A stretch of DNA of 64,000 nucleotides. Source: Cheiracanthium punctorium (lineage: Eukaryota > Arthropoda > Arachnida > Araneae > Cheiracanthiidae). The stretch covers positions 310,001 through 374,000 of the forward strand of contig JAWZYV010001774.1 in assembly GCA_038373885.1 (NCBI GenBank). Direction: 5' to 3'. This document shows positions 47,801 to 53,315 of this stretch, piece by piece. Positions within the stretch are counted from its first letter, which is position 1. Each line of letters begins with the position of its first letter. The notes beneath the pieces were generated by a model. That model was not told where the DNA came from, did no database searches, and saw only the letters and a program-made list of their open reading frames with translations. Both the position numbers and the translations under genes were made by a program.

Positions 47801-49438
47801 TCTGCATTCTGCCGTTGCTCACACAATATAGATACTGCTTGCTTGTTAAAGTCCCCCCCCCCTACAAAGTGAGCAAATTTGTTGAATTAATTTTCCACCA
47901 GCTGAATGATACACTGTTCCTTCTGTAACTGGCTTGGAAAATAATTATCTATCAATGAAAGGAGAGCTGATTCAAAAAAGTAATAATTTCCTACATCAAT
48001 TTTAATTGCAAGAGAAATGGCACAAATTTTATAAACAATTTCCCCATTTTTTTTTTTTTTTTTTTTTTTGACACAACATTAGGTAAAACATTTGATTTCA
48101 TCATATGGGATTCATTTATTTTAGTGATCTTTATTATTATTATTAAAGACAGGAATTATTAAACTAATTGAAATGCTAATATGACATAATTTAAAAAATA
48201 ATAAATTCAGGGCCTGATTTAGGGGAGGGCATTTGGGACAAGCGGCCAGGCCGCTAGCAAAAAGGGGCCCCCAAATTGTTCTTTTAGTTTAAAAATTTGT
48301 AAATTTAGAAAAAGTTTTCGAAAGAGGGGGCTCCCAACTTGACAAATCAGCTCCTTATAAATTAAAATATCAAGTACTGAAATTTTAAATTCCAAAGAAA
48401 AATAATGCTAATGAGCACCCAGTTAAACTGATATCTGTTGCACCTTGCATCCCTAGTTAGCTCAGAGAAATCTAAATGCTTTATATAATCTGAATACTTA
48501 AATAATCTAAGTTCTCATATAAAGCAATGCAAAATAACTCAAATGAATCTTTTTAAACAGTGTAGTGTATTATTTTATTTGTTTATTTGAACTGAAATTT
48601 TATTTTAAAATGTGACAAGCAATTATCTAGATGACTTAGGAAGGCCTTTTCAAACAATTTTTGATGTTTCAGAATGTTTTATGAAAAATTGTAGCATTTT
48701 GTTAAACACTAAAATTAATCATTTTAAAACAAAGTTGTCTTGTCAATTTATTTTTCCTAAACCTGCTTAACTTATTCATAAGTCTCGAAATAATTTACAG
48801 CAATTGCTGCTATGTTGCTGGTTTTCAATAGTAAGCTCTTATTTGCTTTTCCCTTTAAAATGAATTGAAAATACTTTTTTTTTTTTTTTTTTTTAAGAAC
48901 TCATTTTTACTAAAATGGCATGCAAATTTTGTTTAGAAGGATTATAATAATTTTTGGTATGAGGATAGGTCTACAATAACAATAGTAAGAACTGCTGATA
49001 AACTTCTGTTTCCTCAATTCATATTGCAGATCAGATACATAAAATTCTGCTATTGGGAATTTTAGCTAGAAGCATTATAATTTCTATTGTTAATTTAAGA
49101 TGATCATTTTAAGTGACACAGTATTTGAGGTTTTCTATAGTGAATTAAGTTTCTTGTTGATGAAAAATACTTGCATCATTTGCAATTTCTTAATAATTTA
49201 ATAGTTATGTAAAGCTTAACTGATTAAATATGTATAACTGTTGTTTGTTTGTTTTTTTTACTTACGCTGGGCATAAAGCATACTGATCAGCTCCTACACC
49301 TCTTGCCGGGGCTCTGTATTTCCAATCACGGCCTTCATCACTCATTATAGTCAGCTGGTGAGATTCAGAATTGCAATGGGTTCTAAGCTCTGCTTCAGTC
49401 CCCACAATTACACTACAATATGAGCAAAAATGCTCCAT
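12436..49438 (-). CDS. HELZ: HELZ orthologue, UPF1-like SF1B RNA helicase (whole gene, 15 coding exons)
   Basis: The conceptual protein has 1701 residues (human HELZ has about 1940). Visible domains: C2H2 finger at residues 5-27; CCCH finger at 56-75 (C-x8-C-x5-C-x3-H); HELZ-specific middle region to about 500; helicase core with GPFGTGKT (538-545), DEAA (666-669), GDHMQ (693-697), NYRSH (737-741), NVQGKQ (854-859) and NTAITRAQ (896-903); PAM2 motif at 958-971; then a disordered Pro/Asn/Ser/Met-rich tail. Known of the family: a cytoplasmic RNA helicase that binds poly(A)-binding protein through PAM2 and the CCR4-NOT complex through its tail, with roles in mRNA repression and decay. Exons were joined by reading GT..AG boundaries in the minus-strand sequence. 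The summed length of 5106 nt is divisible by three, all phases agree, and no internal stop appears. I recognised the family by recall of human HELZ; no alignment was run. The gene lies alone, with all transposons confined to introns and flanks. Confidence 0.95.
15016..15779. mobile_element. piggyBac-like MITE in HELZ intron 14
   Basis: TTAA at 15012-15015 and 15780-15783 flank CCCCTTAAGTGTGAC and its imperfect inverse GCCAGTGTC...CAAGGGG on the right. The right half carries repeated CCGAACTCAGTTCGGGC-type palindromes (about 15660, 15702, 15748). No transposase frame. Superfamily inferred from the TTAA target and short CCC-start ends. Confidence 0.6.
15950..18390. repeat. Satellite array, unit about 145 bp, about 19 copies
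   Basis: A recurring block GCCGCTAGATGGCGCTGCAG appears at about 16084, 16228, 16374, 16518, 16664 and 16812 (spacing 144-148 bp), then more divergently to 18194, with shorter spacing after 16.9 kb. Each unit also carries GAAAATTGGTACACATGGAT, TTTGAACACGGAGAATATTT and CGCTATCCATTTTGCTATAA. Small frames inside (for example 16434-16897) are translations of the repeat. Interrupted by the insertion at 17637-17822. Sits between HELZ exons 14 and 15. Confidence 0.9.
17637..17822. mobile_element. Insertion in the satellite, GGGCC-rich family, copy 1
   Basis: CCTGATTTCCGGGAGGGCAT at the left and a middle of TTTAAAAATTTGTAAATTTT followed by GAAAGAGGATCCC match 48208-48355. It interrupts the 145-bp repeat pattern, so it inserted after the array formed. 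Ends less clear than in the second copy. Confidence 0.55.
18391..19433. other. Intron sequence without recognisable elements
   Basis: About 75 percent AT, rich in TTAATTA-type words and repeated GATTAATCATCAATT phrases around 18720-19230. No frame with family similarity. Nothing further seen. The next intron (19630-20047) holds only a C10A9-type homopolymer block near 19970-19987. Confidence 0.5.
19434..19629 (-). CDS. HELZ: HELZ coding exon 14: motifs V-VI
   Basis: Residues 857-922. [15 protein letters not shown] completes motif [19 protein letters not shown] is motif VI, with the arginine finger Arg901. Acceptor TTTACAG, donor GTAAAG; ends in phase 2 within codon 922. Confidence 0.96.
20048..20123 (-). 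CDS. HELZ: HELZ coding exon 13
   Basis: Residues 832-857. [12 protein letters not shown] and V-E-R-V-L-N-V-Q-G match human almost residue for residue; the N-V-Q-G-K-Q helicase motif V is split with exon 14. Acceptor CAATAG, donor GTAATT; ends in phase 1. Too short (76 nt) to appear in an open-frame scan. Confidence 0.93.
21278..22225. mobile_element. Fold-back palindrome (233 bp) interrupted by another element
   Basis: The left arm starting AAATTTTTTATTTGGGAATA is perfectly inverted at the right, ending 22225; the arms share ACCTTATTCCCCCGTAAATG, ATATATATTTCGGTTACACA, TAAACAC, and ATCATCAGTCGTTTCTGGAT. The centre is a CACACTGTGTGAGATCCAGA-type nested palindrome. Without the 709-bp insertion and its duplicated 6 bases the palindrome would be 233 bp. 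No coding sequence; probably a fold-back MITE. Confidence 0.8.
21344..22052. mobile_element. 709-bp element nested in the palindrome, 6-bp target duplication
   Basis: Ends are CAGAGTTGCCAAC and GTTGGCAACTCTG (13-bp perfect inverted). AAACAC flanks both sides (21338-21343, 22053-22058). The opposite, uninterrupted arm of the host palindrome contains a single AAACAC, confirming the duplication. Both ends carry several AATCAGGAGA blocks in the same orientation. A 74-codon frame (21705-21929) matches no family I know. Superfamily uncertain: 6 bp is unusual. Confidence 0.75.
22831..23729. other. Intron sequence, nothing specific
   Basis: Contains a run of 18 A near 22880, and a GC-richer patch near 23340-23400 (GACCGATGCACGGAGGCGAT). 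No supported gene. Confidence 0.45.
23730..23794. repeat. Small hairpin, 16-bp arms
   Basis: AAGGTTGCCTGTTTCA (about 23730-23744) is inverted as TGAAACAGGCAACCTT (23779-23794) with a 34-bp loop. It lies about 120 bases from HELZ exon 12, in the intron that follows it. Could fold in the pre-mRNA; whether it affects splicing is unknown. Confidence 0.6.
23911..24018 (-). CDS. HELZ: HELZ coding exon 12
   Basis: Residues 796-831, 36 codons, phase 0 at both ends. [12 protein letters not shown] and [11 protein letters not shown] align with human; the latter is the start of RecA-like domain 2 motif IV/V. Acceptor AATATAG, donor GTAGGA. The 3' intron carries a 16-bp inverted repeat hairpin. Confidence 0.94.
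24455..24640. mobile_element. Diverged arm of the long-TIR fold-back family
   Basis: TATTTATGGCAACACCTGC, TGGTCAGCCAAT and GCCAGGGATGCA match, in order, the arm of the element at 54246-55557 (TATTTATGGCAACCCC..., GCGCCAGTGATGCAATC). TCTCCTACATTTATTTTT near 24470 matches its outer end. No matching second arm was found nearby. The following 24641-25857 holds small frames with no recognised family and a (TG)n stretch near 24490. Confidence 0.45.
25858..26163. repeat. Tandem duplication, about 150 bp unit, two copies
   Basis: Both copies contain CACATCATGTAAxA, GCTGACATGATAGGxGATCA, CTCACCTTAAG and TTTTGAGATTTTxC in order; copy 2 begins near 26009. Preceded by a run of about 20 A. A further GTACCAGCxxxGTCA-type duplication lies at 26625-26740. 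The rest of 26164-27990 is AT-rich with a (TA)24 tract. Confidence 0.6.
27893..27940. repeat. (TA)n microsatellite
   Basis: About 23 uninterrupted TA repeats, some 50 bases from the donor of HELZ exon 11. A second (AT)n tract of similar length is at 35789-35822. Confidence 0.95.
27992..28285 (-). CDS. HELZ: HELZ coding exon 11: NYRSH block
   Basis: Residues 698-795, 98 codons, phase 0 at both ends, separated from exon 10 by an intron of only 99 bp. [11 protein letters not shown] (737-741 core) corresponds to the QYRMH block of UPF1. [10 protein letters not shown] and [10 protein letters not shown] match human. Acceptor ATTTTAG, donor GTTTGT. Confidence 0.95.
28385..28503 (-). CDS. HELZ: HELZ coding exon 10: motif II (DEAA) and motif III
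   Basis: Residues 658-697. [14 protein letters not shown] contains the Walker B box D666-E667-A-A that binds Mg-ATP in UPF1-like helicases. [10 protein letters not shown] is motif III. Acceptor TATTTAG, donor GTACAT; phase 1 start, phase 0 end. Confidence 0.96.
28504..29711. other. HELZ intron 9, no elements recognised
   Basis: AT-rich; a T18 run near 28768 and an (ATTT)n tract near 29010-29030. TTGTCCACACATTTTTGTCT-type text near 29070 resembles no element I know. Nothing to annotate. Confidence 0.5.
29712..29971 (-). CDS. HELZ: HELZ coding exon 9: between motifs Ia and II
   Basis: Residues 571-658. S-A-A-D-L/I-Y-I continues the T-H-S-N of exon 8 exactly as in human. [11 protein letters not shown] and [11 protein letters not shown] match family blocks, and [10 protein letters not shown] is motif Ib/Ic. 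Acceptor TTTACAG, donor GTAATT; ends in phase 1. Confidence 0.94.
29972..30883. other. HELZ intron 8, left portion, nothing specific
   Basis: AT-rich sequence with A18 near 29982, a G9 tract near 30239 and an (ATT)n tract near 30735. Small frames lack family similarity. Confidence 0.45.
30884..31642 (+). mobile_element. pogo/Tigger-type element, internally deleted
   Basis: TA flanks both ends. Ends are CAGTGAAACCTCTCTGAGCG and its inverse ending GGTTTCACTG, each followed by GGCCACCC-type blocks. The interior encodes the C terminus of a transposase on plus: [15 protein letters not shown], then [12 protein letters not shown]; the Q-T-x-I-x-x-F-F ending is typical of Tigger transposases. DDE core missing, so non-autonomous. 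Confidence 0.8.
31643..32648. other. Intron sequence between two DNA transposons
   Basis: AT-rich, no repeats or frames of note. Confidence 0.5.
32649..33977 (+). pseudogene. Decayed mariner element with TA duplication
   Basis: TA at 32647-32648 and 33978-33979. Ends CAGTGTCCTAAAAGTTCCTG and inverse CAGGAACTTTTGGGACACTCTG match over about 25 bp. Length 1329 bp is that of a complete mariner. The plus strand encodes a broken transposase: S-G-R-P-K-V-F-T-P, then [11 protein letters not shown] (D in place of the usual D-G-A), [20 protein letters not shown]. Many stops and frameshifts, so inactive. Lies in HELZ intron 8, opposite strand. Confidence 0.85.
34011..34211 (-). CDS. HELZ: HELZ coding exon 8: helicase motifs Q and I (Walker A)
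   Basis: Residues 504-571. L-N-P-K-Q-K-E-A-V is the Q-motif region. [14 protein letters not shown] is the Walker A ATP-binding loop with invariant Lys544 and Thr545; L-A-Q-A-V-K follows. R-I-L-V-C-T-H-S-N is motif Ia. Acceptor TCTTTTAG, donor GTAAGA; ends in phase 2 within codon 571. Confidence 0.96.
34772..35750. mobile_element. Element with CCCAGACAGCAC ends and dense AAGCTTGA repeats
   Basis: Ends CCCAGACAGCAC and GTGCTGTCTGGG are perfect 12-bp inverts, with AT flanking both sides (34770-34771, 35751-35752) as a possible 2-bp duplication. Both ends hold many copies of AAGCTTGA/TCAAGCTT words: at least 6 on the left within about 180 bp, about 10 on the right within 180 bp. A SINE-like segment (35337-35530) is inserted. 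No transposase. Superfamily not certain; the 2-bp duplication resembles ISL2EU-type elements. Confidence 0.65.
35337..35530 (+). mobile_element. Possible tRNA-like SINE
   Basis: GGCATGGTGGTTAGGAAGCT resembles a degenerate A box, and GGTCCCGAGATCGATCCC a B box about 35 bp later. It is followed by a unique tail with GGATGAAAA-type A-rich text. No relation to the other SINE is obvious. Weak evidence. Confidence 0.35.
35825..37399. other. Intron sequence, no elements recognised
   Basis: AT-rich, with two short near-repeats of TTTCTAAGTTGCTGTTG (about 35932 and 36061). No frame with family similarity. Confidence 0.45.
37400..38626 (+). pseudogene. Decayed Tc1-like transposon
   Basis: TA at 37398-37399 and 38627-38628. 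Ends CACTGTCTACCAATAAGTAT and the inverse of CACTGTATACCAATAAGTAT match at about 28 of 32 positions. From 37521 it encodes 132 residues of an N-terminal DNA-binding region (R-D-I-S-S-D-L..., paired-like helix-turn-helix, G-R-P) until a TAA at 37917. The catalytic part continues with stops: [26 protein letters not shown] (second Asp lost or shifted), [12 protein letters not shown]. Not functional. In HELZ intron 7. Confidence 0.85.
38627..38906. other. Intron sequence next to exon 7
   Basis: Non-coding AT-rich sequence leading to the HELZ exon 7 donor. The next three introns (39050-39986, 40098-41043 and 41261-41524) show only homopolymers (A20 near 39888, C11 near 41472). Confidence 0.5.
38907..39049 (-). 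CDS. HELZ: HELZ coding exon 7: [12 protein letters not shown] block
   Basis: Residues 457-504. The [12 protein letters not shown] motif is identical to human HELZ and is followed by A-V-D-R-L and F-P-D-V. This stretch leads into the helicase domain. Acceptor TTAAAG, donor GTAAGT; ends in phase 2 inside Ser504. The next intron carries the decayed Tc1 element. Confidence 0.94.
39987..40097 (-). CDS. HELZ: HELZ coding exon 6
   Basis: Residues 420-456, 37 codons, phase 0 at both ends. V-Y-E-A-I-I-E-D-K joins directly to exon 5 (human V-Y-E-A-T-I-E-E-K). E-D-L-N-L-K-P-D corresponds to human E-E-L-N-L-R-P-D. Acceptor TTCCAG, donor GTTAGT (a slightly non-consensus but acceptable donor). Confidence 0.93.
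41044..41260 (-). CDS. HELZ: HELZ coding exon 5
   Basis: Residues 347-419. The first base completes Arg347, giving R-F-N-V-K-A-R-L (human K-F-N-L-K-V-Q-L). Further conserved blocks are A-K-Y-A-x-G-G-E-L-F and [11 protein letters not shown] Lys/Glu-rich stretch before the donor matches the variable K-Q-K segment of the human protein. Acceptor TTCATAG, donor GTATAT; ends in phase 0. Confidence 0.93.
41525..42177. mobile_element. hAT-type MITE, 653 bp
   Basis: Ends CAAGGGTTTCCAA and (A)TTGGAAACCCCTG. Flanked by ACTTAGAG (41517-41524) and GCTTAGAG (42178-42185), 7 of 8 identical. No transposase; a CAGGGCCGTAACCAAG end-like motif and G-rich tracts inside suggest a further insertion near 41778. 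In HELZ intron 4. Confidence 0.7.
42178..43442. other. Intron 4 remainder
   Basis: AT-rich with a GC-richer patch at 43100-43260 (CCTCCTCCCCTGCTCCACCC) that could be another old element, but I cannot define ends. Confidence 0.4.
43443..43828 (-). CDS. HELZ: HELZ coding exon 4: [12 protein letters not shown] block
   Basis: Residues 219-347. The [18 protein letters not shown] stretch is nearly identical to human HELZ, and Q-S-V-M-x-x-x-L-T-K-x-N-Y-x-S-R, then I-E-E-M-A-Q-Y, also match. Acceptor TTTTGCAG at 43829; donor GTATGA at 43442. Ends in phase 2 within Arg347. Confidence 0.94.
44111..44284 (-). CDS. HELZ: HELZ coding exon 3: middle region
   Basis: Residues 161-218, exactly 58 codons, phase 0 at both ends. 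Contains [15 protein letters not shown], which corresponds to the human V-A-L-L-Y-D-A-H-R-P-H-F block, and a C-Q-E-W motif also conserved in human. No named domain. Acceptor TTTGTAG, donor GTAAGT. Confidence 0.92.
44710..45110. repeat. Repeat with GGGCTCAGGCT phrases
   Basis: GACTCAGCTTGAGCCTGGAC at 44720 and GGGCTCAGGCTCACTTAAAT and CCTCGGGCTCAGGCTTTAAA at 45010-45070 form a loose inverted arrangement. Likely an old hAT-type MITE like the text near 59700-59900 with repeated CGGACTCGAA; ends not defined. Confidence 0.35.
45167..45760 (-). mobile_element. DNA transposon derivative with CAGGGTGTCTACC ends
   Basis: CAGGGTGTCTACCA at 45167 is inverted as TGGTAGACACCCTG ending 45760. ATAAA occurs on both flanks. 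Both ends carry many TTCCGGACTTT and CCAATTTCCCGG words. The minus strand encodes 130 residues (45193-45585) including [14 protein letters not shown] and F-C-F-S-I-D-E-S-L, a transposase fragment of the F-D-E-S-L type that precedes the hAT catalytic region. Internally deleted. In HELZ intron 2. Confidence 0.7.
46009..46315 (-). CDS. HELZ: HELZ coding exon 2: rest of CCCH finger
   Basis: Residues 58-160. The first base completes Ala58, and C65, C71 and H75 complete the CCCH finger begun in exon 1, so the finger is split by a 2.95 kb intron. The following E-L-F-E-W-K-E-R and L-L-E-K-W blocks align with the human segment after its CCCH finger. Acceptor ATCTAG at 46316; donor GTATAT at 46008. Ends in phase 0 after Lys160. 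Confidence 0.93.
46316..48207. other. HELZ intron 1, left part
   Basis: AT-rich with homopolymers (G12 near 47574, T18 near 47284, T22 near 48050). No element or frame recognised. Confidence 0.5.
48208..48355. mobile_element. hAT-type MITE, GGGCC-rich family, copy 2
   Basis: Starts CAGGGCCTGATTTAGGGG and ends ACAAATCAGCTCCT. Flanks AATAAATT and TATAAATT are 7 of 8 identical. Middle TTTAAAAATTTGTAAATTT matches 17637-17822. Contains GGCCAGGCCGC palindromic text. Confidence 0.65.
48356..49265. other. HELZ intron 1, right part
   Basis: AT-rich, T19 near 48877. No element or gene seen. Splice donor of exon 1 follows at 49265. Confidence 0.5.
49266..49438 (-). CDS. HELZ: HELZ coding exon 1: start codon, C2H2 finger, first Cys of CCCH finger
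   Basis: Residues 1-58. The exon itself begins at 49446 after a TTTTGCAG acceptor, leaving 8 untranslated bases before the ATG at 49438. C5, C8, H21 and H27 form a C-x2-C-x12-H-x5-H finger of the matrin/U1 type. It is followed by W-x-Y-R-x-P-x-R-G, which matches the block just before the CCCH finger in human HELZ. The exon ends in phase 2 inside Ala58, with donor GTAAG at 49265. This ATG is chosen because the proposed leader exon has an in-frame TGA upstream (58901-58903) and no in-frame ATG after it. Confidence 0.9.
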
Positions 49439-49446
49439 TTTGTTCC

Positions 49447-50741
49447 CTGCAAAAATACAAAAATAAAGAACAAATATGATTACGTAAAGTTTGCTAAAGT
49501 GGATCAAATCAAACAAAAAAAAAAAAAAAAAAGAGAGAGAAAGAAAGAAATCTTGTGTAGCTAACAAATTTATAATGTATTAGCTGCACAGACTAGCATT
49601 GCATGTTTCTTTTTTTGCAAAAATAAAACTAAAATTATGATAATGGTGGAGAGATTTTCGAAAATACCCCCTCCCACACATTCTGAACATGCTAAGTACT
49701 AATTAAAGGCAAATTTATAAAATATTACAAAAATGAATAATTAATTCCTTTATGTATTGTTAAAATAATATTTAGGAGAAAACATTATTGACCTACAAGA
49801 TTGAATTTAAGATAATTTTAACTGATACTTAATTTTTAATGCTGAGCTGAGGAAAAAAGAACTGTAAAAAGAAGAAATGGAAATGGTGCACAGGTGTAAC
49901 TGTGGAATCTTCTTATGCTTATTAAACTAGGATATTGAAAATACTTCTATCATCCGGAAATTTAGATTAACCAAGGTATGTTTGGTTCCAATTATGTTGG
50001 ATAATCTTAAGGTTTTACTCTATATGTATTATTTATATAAATCAGTATCCATATACACGTATAAATTTGATGTGTTAATTTAAAAAATCGGTGTGTGTTT
50101 GTTTATACATGCATAGGTTTGTTTTATAGGACTTTCTATAAAACAGGACCTATTTTCACAAAAGCAGGACCCTGGTTAGAAAAACTTTTTTTAATGATAA
50201 TTTCAGATTTATAAAATTATAAATTTTTCACAATTTTACCAAAACGGGACTCTATCTGAAAAGTCTGGACAAACCACTGATTTGGGACTTGTGAAAAACC
50301 TGATCCTTCAAAATGCATTATAGAAAGCAACCGGTAAGAGCCCTTTTCTCTCGTGAGCTTCAAGATGCTTGAAAACAAAGACAAATGTGCTGGATGCCCC
50401 TCACTTGATCTCATCAGCAAGCGATATTGTAGATACAAAATACATTTCAAATGCTTTTCTGAAAAGGGGGGGAGGGAGGATTTTCGAAATTTGACATTAA
50501 TGGTGAAGCAACACCCTTCTTCCCACGCATGGGTTTATTACTTGACAACTTTAGTGTTAAATTCTGCAAAAAAGTCCCTCAAAGCTTGTTCACCGCACTA
50601 CTAACACTTGGATAATTACTTGCATAAGTAGAAGCCCTCCTTAAAACATAAAATCCCAAAAAAATCGATCAAAATATCACAATACACTCTTAAACCTTAC
50701 ACCAAGCATGGCGAAAGCAGAAATGAGAGTCTACACATTTT
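49447..50741. other. Long 5' intron, right-hand end next to exon 1
   Basis: Contains A18 with GAGA/GAAA repeats near 49517-49550, a Tigger-end-like GGATAATCTTAAGGTTTTAC near 50010-50025, and text from 50340 to 50640 that may be the body of the diverged element whose arm follows. No gene. Confidence 0.45.
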
Positions 50742-50930
50742 CTCGACTCAGGCCAATCTGGACTCTCATTGACTGACTGGAGGGGTTGCCATAAATAGCT
50801 TTCATGCAATGTTGACAAACCAACCTAATAGGGTTAACCCCAATAAATTATTCATCGTCAATTTTGGTGCCAAAGAAAAATGTAGGATGTATATTGAAGC
50901 TTAGCTGAAGAAGATCTAGAAGACATTGTG
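50742..50930. mobile_element. Second diverged arm of the long-TIR fold-back family
   Basis: GACTCTCATTGACTGACTGG, GGTTGCCATAAATAGC, AATAGGGTTA, TTTTGGTGCCAAAGAAAAAT, GTAGGATGTATATTGAAGCT match the right arm of 54246-55557 in order and orientation. A related fragment occurs near 27175-27215 (AGATAGGATGTACATTGAAG). Confidence 0.55.
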
Positions 50931-51217
50931 CCCTCATTGGTAGGCCATTATGAGCATAGAAACTTTTAAAAAAAAAATTAATTGGGCATGAAAATCAAGA
51001 AAAAATTTGCAAAACTTTCAGTTACATGTGCTATACAGATGACTGATCTTAAATTTAAAACTAAAATTATAAATGGCACGCTTCTGGAGAGAGGAAATAA
51101 GAACATAGGATTTTAATGCTAGAACACCATCAGGCAAGATCCAATCAGGAGGTGGGAGTGTCTTTTTTCTCATATCATTTTCAATCTCACCAGCTTAAGT
51201 GTTTTGATTGCCAAAGC

Positions 51218-51953
51218 ATACCTGCCAACCTCCTTAAGCCAAAAACAAGAAGACTCGGGTTGAAAAAACAGAAGATTTCACAAAAAATCAAAAGATTAAA
51301 AATAATATTTTAAAAATATTTTAAGAACAGAAGACCGTTTCCCCCAGTGTATATCACCATTTCTATTATTTTTTATTATAGAAATTGTAGAATGTAGAGA
51401 AATAAAAACAAAATTAAATAGCAATAGAAAAGAGCTTACCTGAATTTTTTTATATAAAATGAAAAAGATAGAGTATTTTCACAAAAATAAAAAACAAATA
51501 AATGTAAATTTGACTTTATTTTTAACCAAAGTATGTTGAAAAATAAACAGATTAAGATTTTTTTTATCTCGTTCAAAGTAGCTTTTACTAATAGCTCATC
51601 AGAAAAATTATTTTCAAGCTTTAGTTTTCAATACTAACAAATTTTCTAATGATGAATCACTGAGGGAAGAACGAAATGAAGTTCTGTTAACTATCAATGA
51701 AAGATTTGCTTACAAATGCTTTCACTTCACTCATACTACAGCATTATGCTGTTAGCTGTTGAAATGATTACCTTAATAAATTATTTTGAAATAGAATTAT
51801 TAATTTACAATTTTTTTGTACAGTTTGTAATACAATTTAATAAATTGACTAAAAATTTAAAAAAGACTGAAGATTTCATCTTCTGACAGAAGACCAGACG
51901 ATAGCTTTAAAAAACAGAAGTCTTGTGTCAAAACCAGAAGAGTTGGCAGATAA
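51218..51953. mobile_element. Diverged relative of the GTTGCCAAC element
   Basis: Left end ATACCTGCCAACCTCC, right end AGAAGAGTTGGCAGATAAG. Both ends carry several ACAGAAGA words in one orientation, paralleling the AATCAGGAGA words of the 21344-22052 element, and sizes are similar (about 735 and 709 bp). Interior AT-rich, no frame recognised. Confidence 0.5.
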
Positions 51954-53116
51954 GACAAAATGATTAAAGTAAGTATAGTGAGGTAAAAAAAATGAAAAGA
52001 GTAAAAATCATTAAAAAATATTTAATTATTTTTACACCTAGCATAGTTATAAATGATACTTATTGAATTATACTACAGGGGTTTGGATTCATAACAAGAC
52101 ATACTAAAATTCGGCAATTCATATTTCACTTTGAACTTCGAAAAAATTAGAAATATATATACTTCATTGTCATTAAATTAGCATCTAAAAATTACCGTAT
52201 ATTTCCGATTATAAGCCGAAAGGGTGTTTTTTCTTCAAAAATTTACTCAAAATTCAAAACCCGTATATATGCCATGATTAAAATAAATAAAATCCTTTGA
52301 CATTTAAAATTCCTTTGAATTTTAATCCTTTGATATTTCCGCCAAGAGGGTGGAAATGTCGCCAAGCAGGTAAAATATTTTGTTTCTGTAAAGCTGGCGA
52401 TGATGAGAAATGCTCACACACCCCTCTTTTAATCATAGAGGTAATACCTCCTTCCCCCCCCCCCCCTAAAAATTAGCGGTGGTCACTCGCCACGTGGCGA
52501 TCAAATGTCCACATGTGACGATAAAAAGAGTTTCCACCAGTCTTCACTTGAGTCACCATTCTCCCACCGACGTATGTTTCAGCAATATTTATATTGAAAT
52601 TCAGCAGTTTTAAAATAATGGGAAAGTTTAATTCAAGGGATACATCACATGACGTCATGACCAACGGGCAGATACTCTTTAGTGTAGAATGCAAATAAAA
52701 CAATAAAGCACTTACAGACATTTGATCCTACATCTGCCATTAACTTCTTGTGTTCTGATACTGCCAGATGTCAACGCCCTGACTTTCACAGTTAAAACCT
52801 TTTTTATGAACTGCAGGCTTTGCTTCTAGGCTCATTACCAGTGCAGCTCTGTCACTGTCTTCAATACCATGTTTTATTTTATACCATAGAATTATATAGT
52901 ATAAAATGTAATCTAAATCTATTAATAACATTTCAAAGATACCTCGATTTCTTTTAATGATTCTTTCTGACTTGACACAGATTCATAATAAAAAGTTGTT
53001 TATTTTTATAAATTAATACTTTTTAATAGAATTTAATTTTTATTGATAATAAATGTAATTCATTAAAATGATTTTTAATGATAAAATAAAATATTTAAAT
53101 TTTATTCAAATAAAAA
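51954..53116. other. Long 5' intron, middle part
   Basis: ACCGTATATTTCCGATTATA near 52195 resembles a common transposon end (ACCGTAxxTTxCCG...TATAAGCCG). C13 tract near 52455. Nothing else supported. Confidence 0.4.
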
Positions 53117-53315
53117 CAGAACCTGGTTATGACCAACTGCCCCCCCCCCCGGGATTGATGAATTTGGGGGCCCCCCACCTATAAAATTTGTTTTATTTTT
53201 CATAAAATTTTAATATAAAAAATAATATTTCAGATCAACATTTGATATTGGAGGCCCTTTCGAGTCAGGGGCCCTGGACAAAGTCCCGATTTGCCCATGC
53301 GATAATAAGGCTCTG
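53117..53315. mobile_element. hAT-type MITE, CAGGGC family, copy 2 (inverted)
   Basis: Ends CAGAACCTGGTTATGACC and ATAATAAGGCTCTG are the inverse of 7451-7638. AATAAAAA flanks both sides exactly (53109-53116, 53316-53323), a perfect 8-bp duplication. Carries GGACAAAGTCCCGATTTGCC as in copy 1. Confidence 0.8.
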
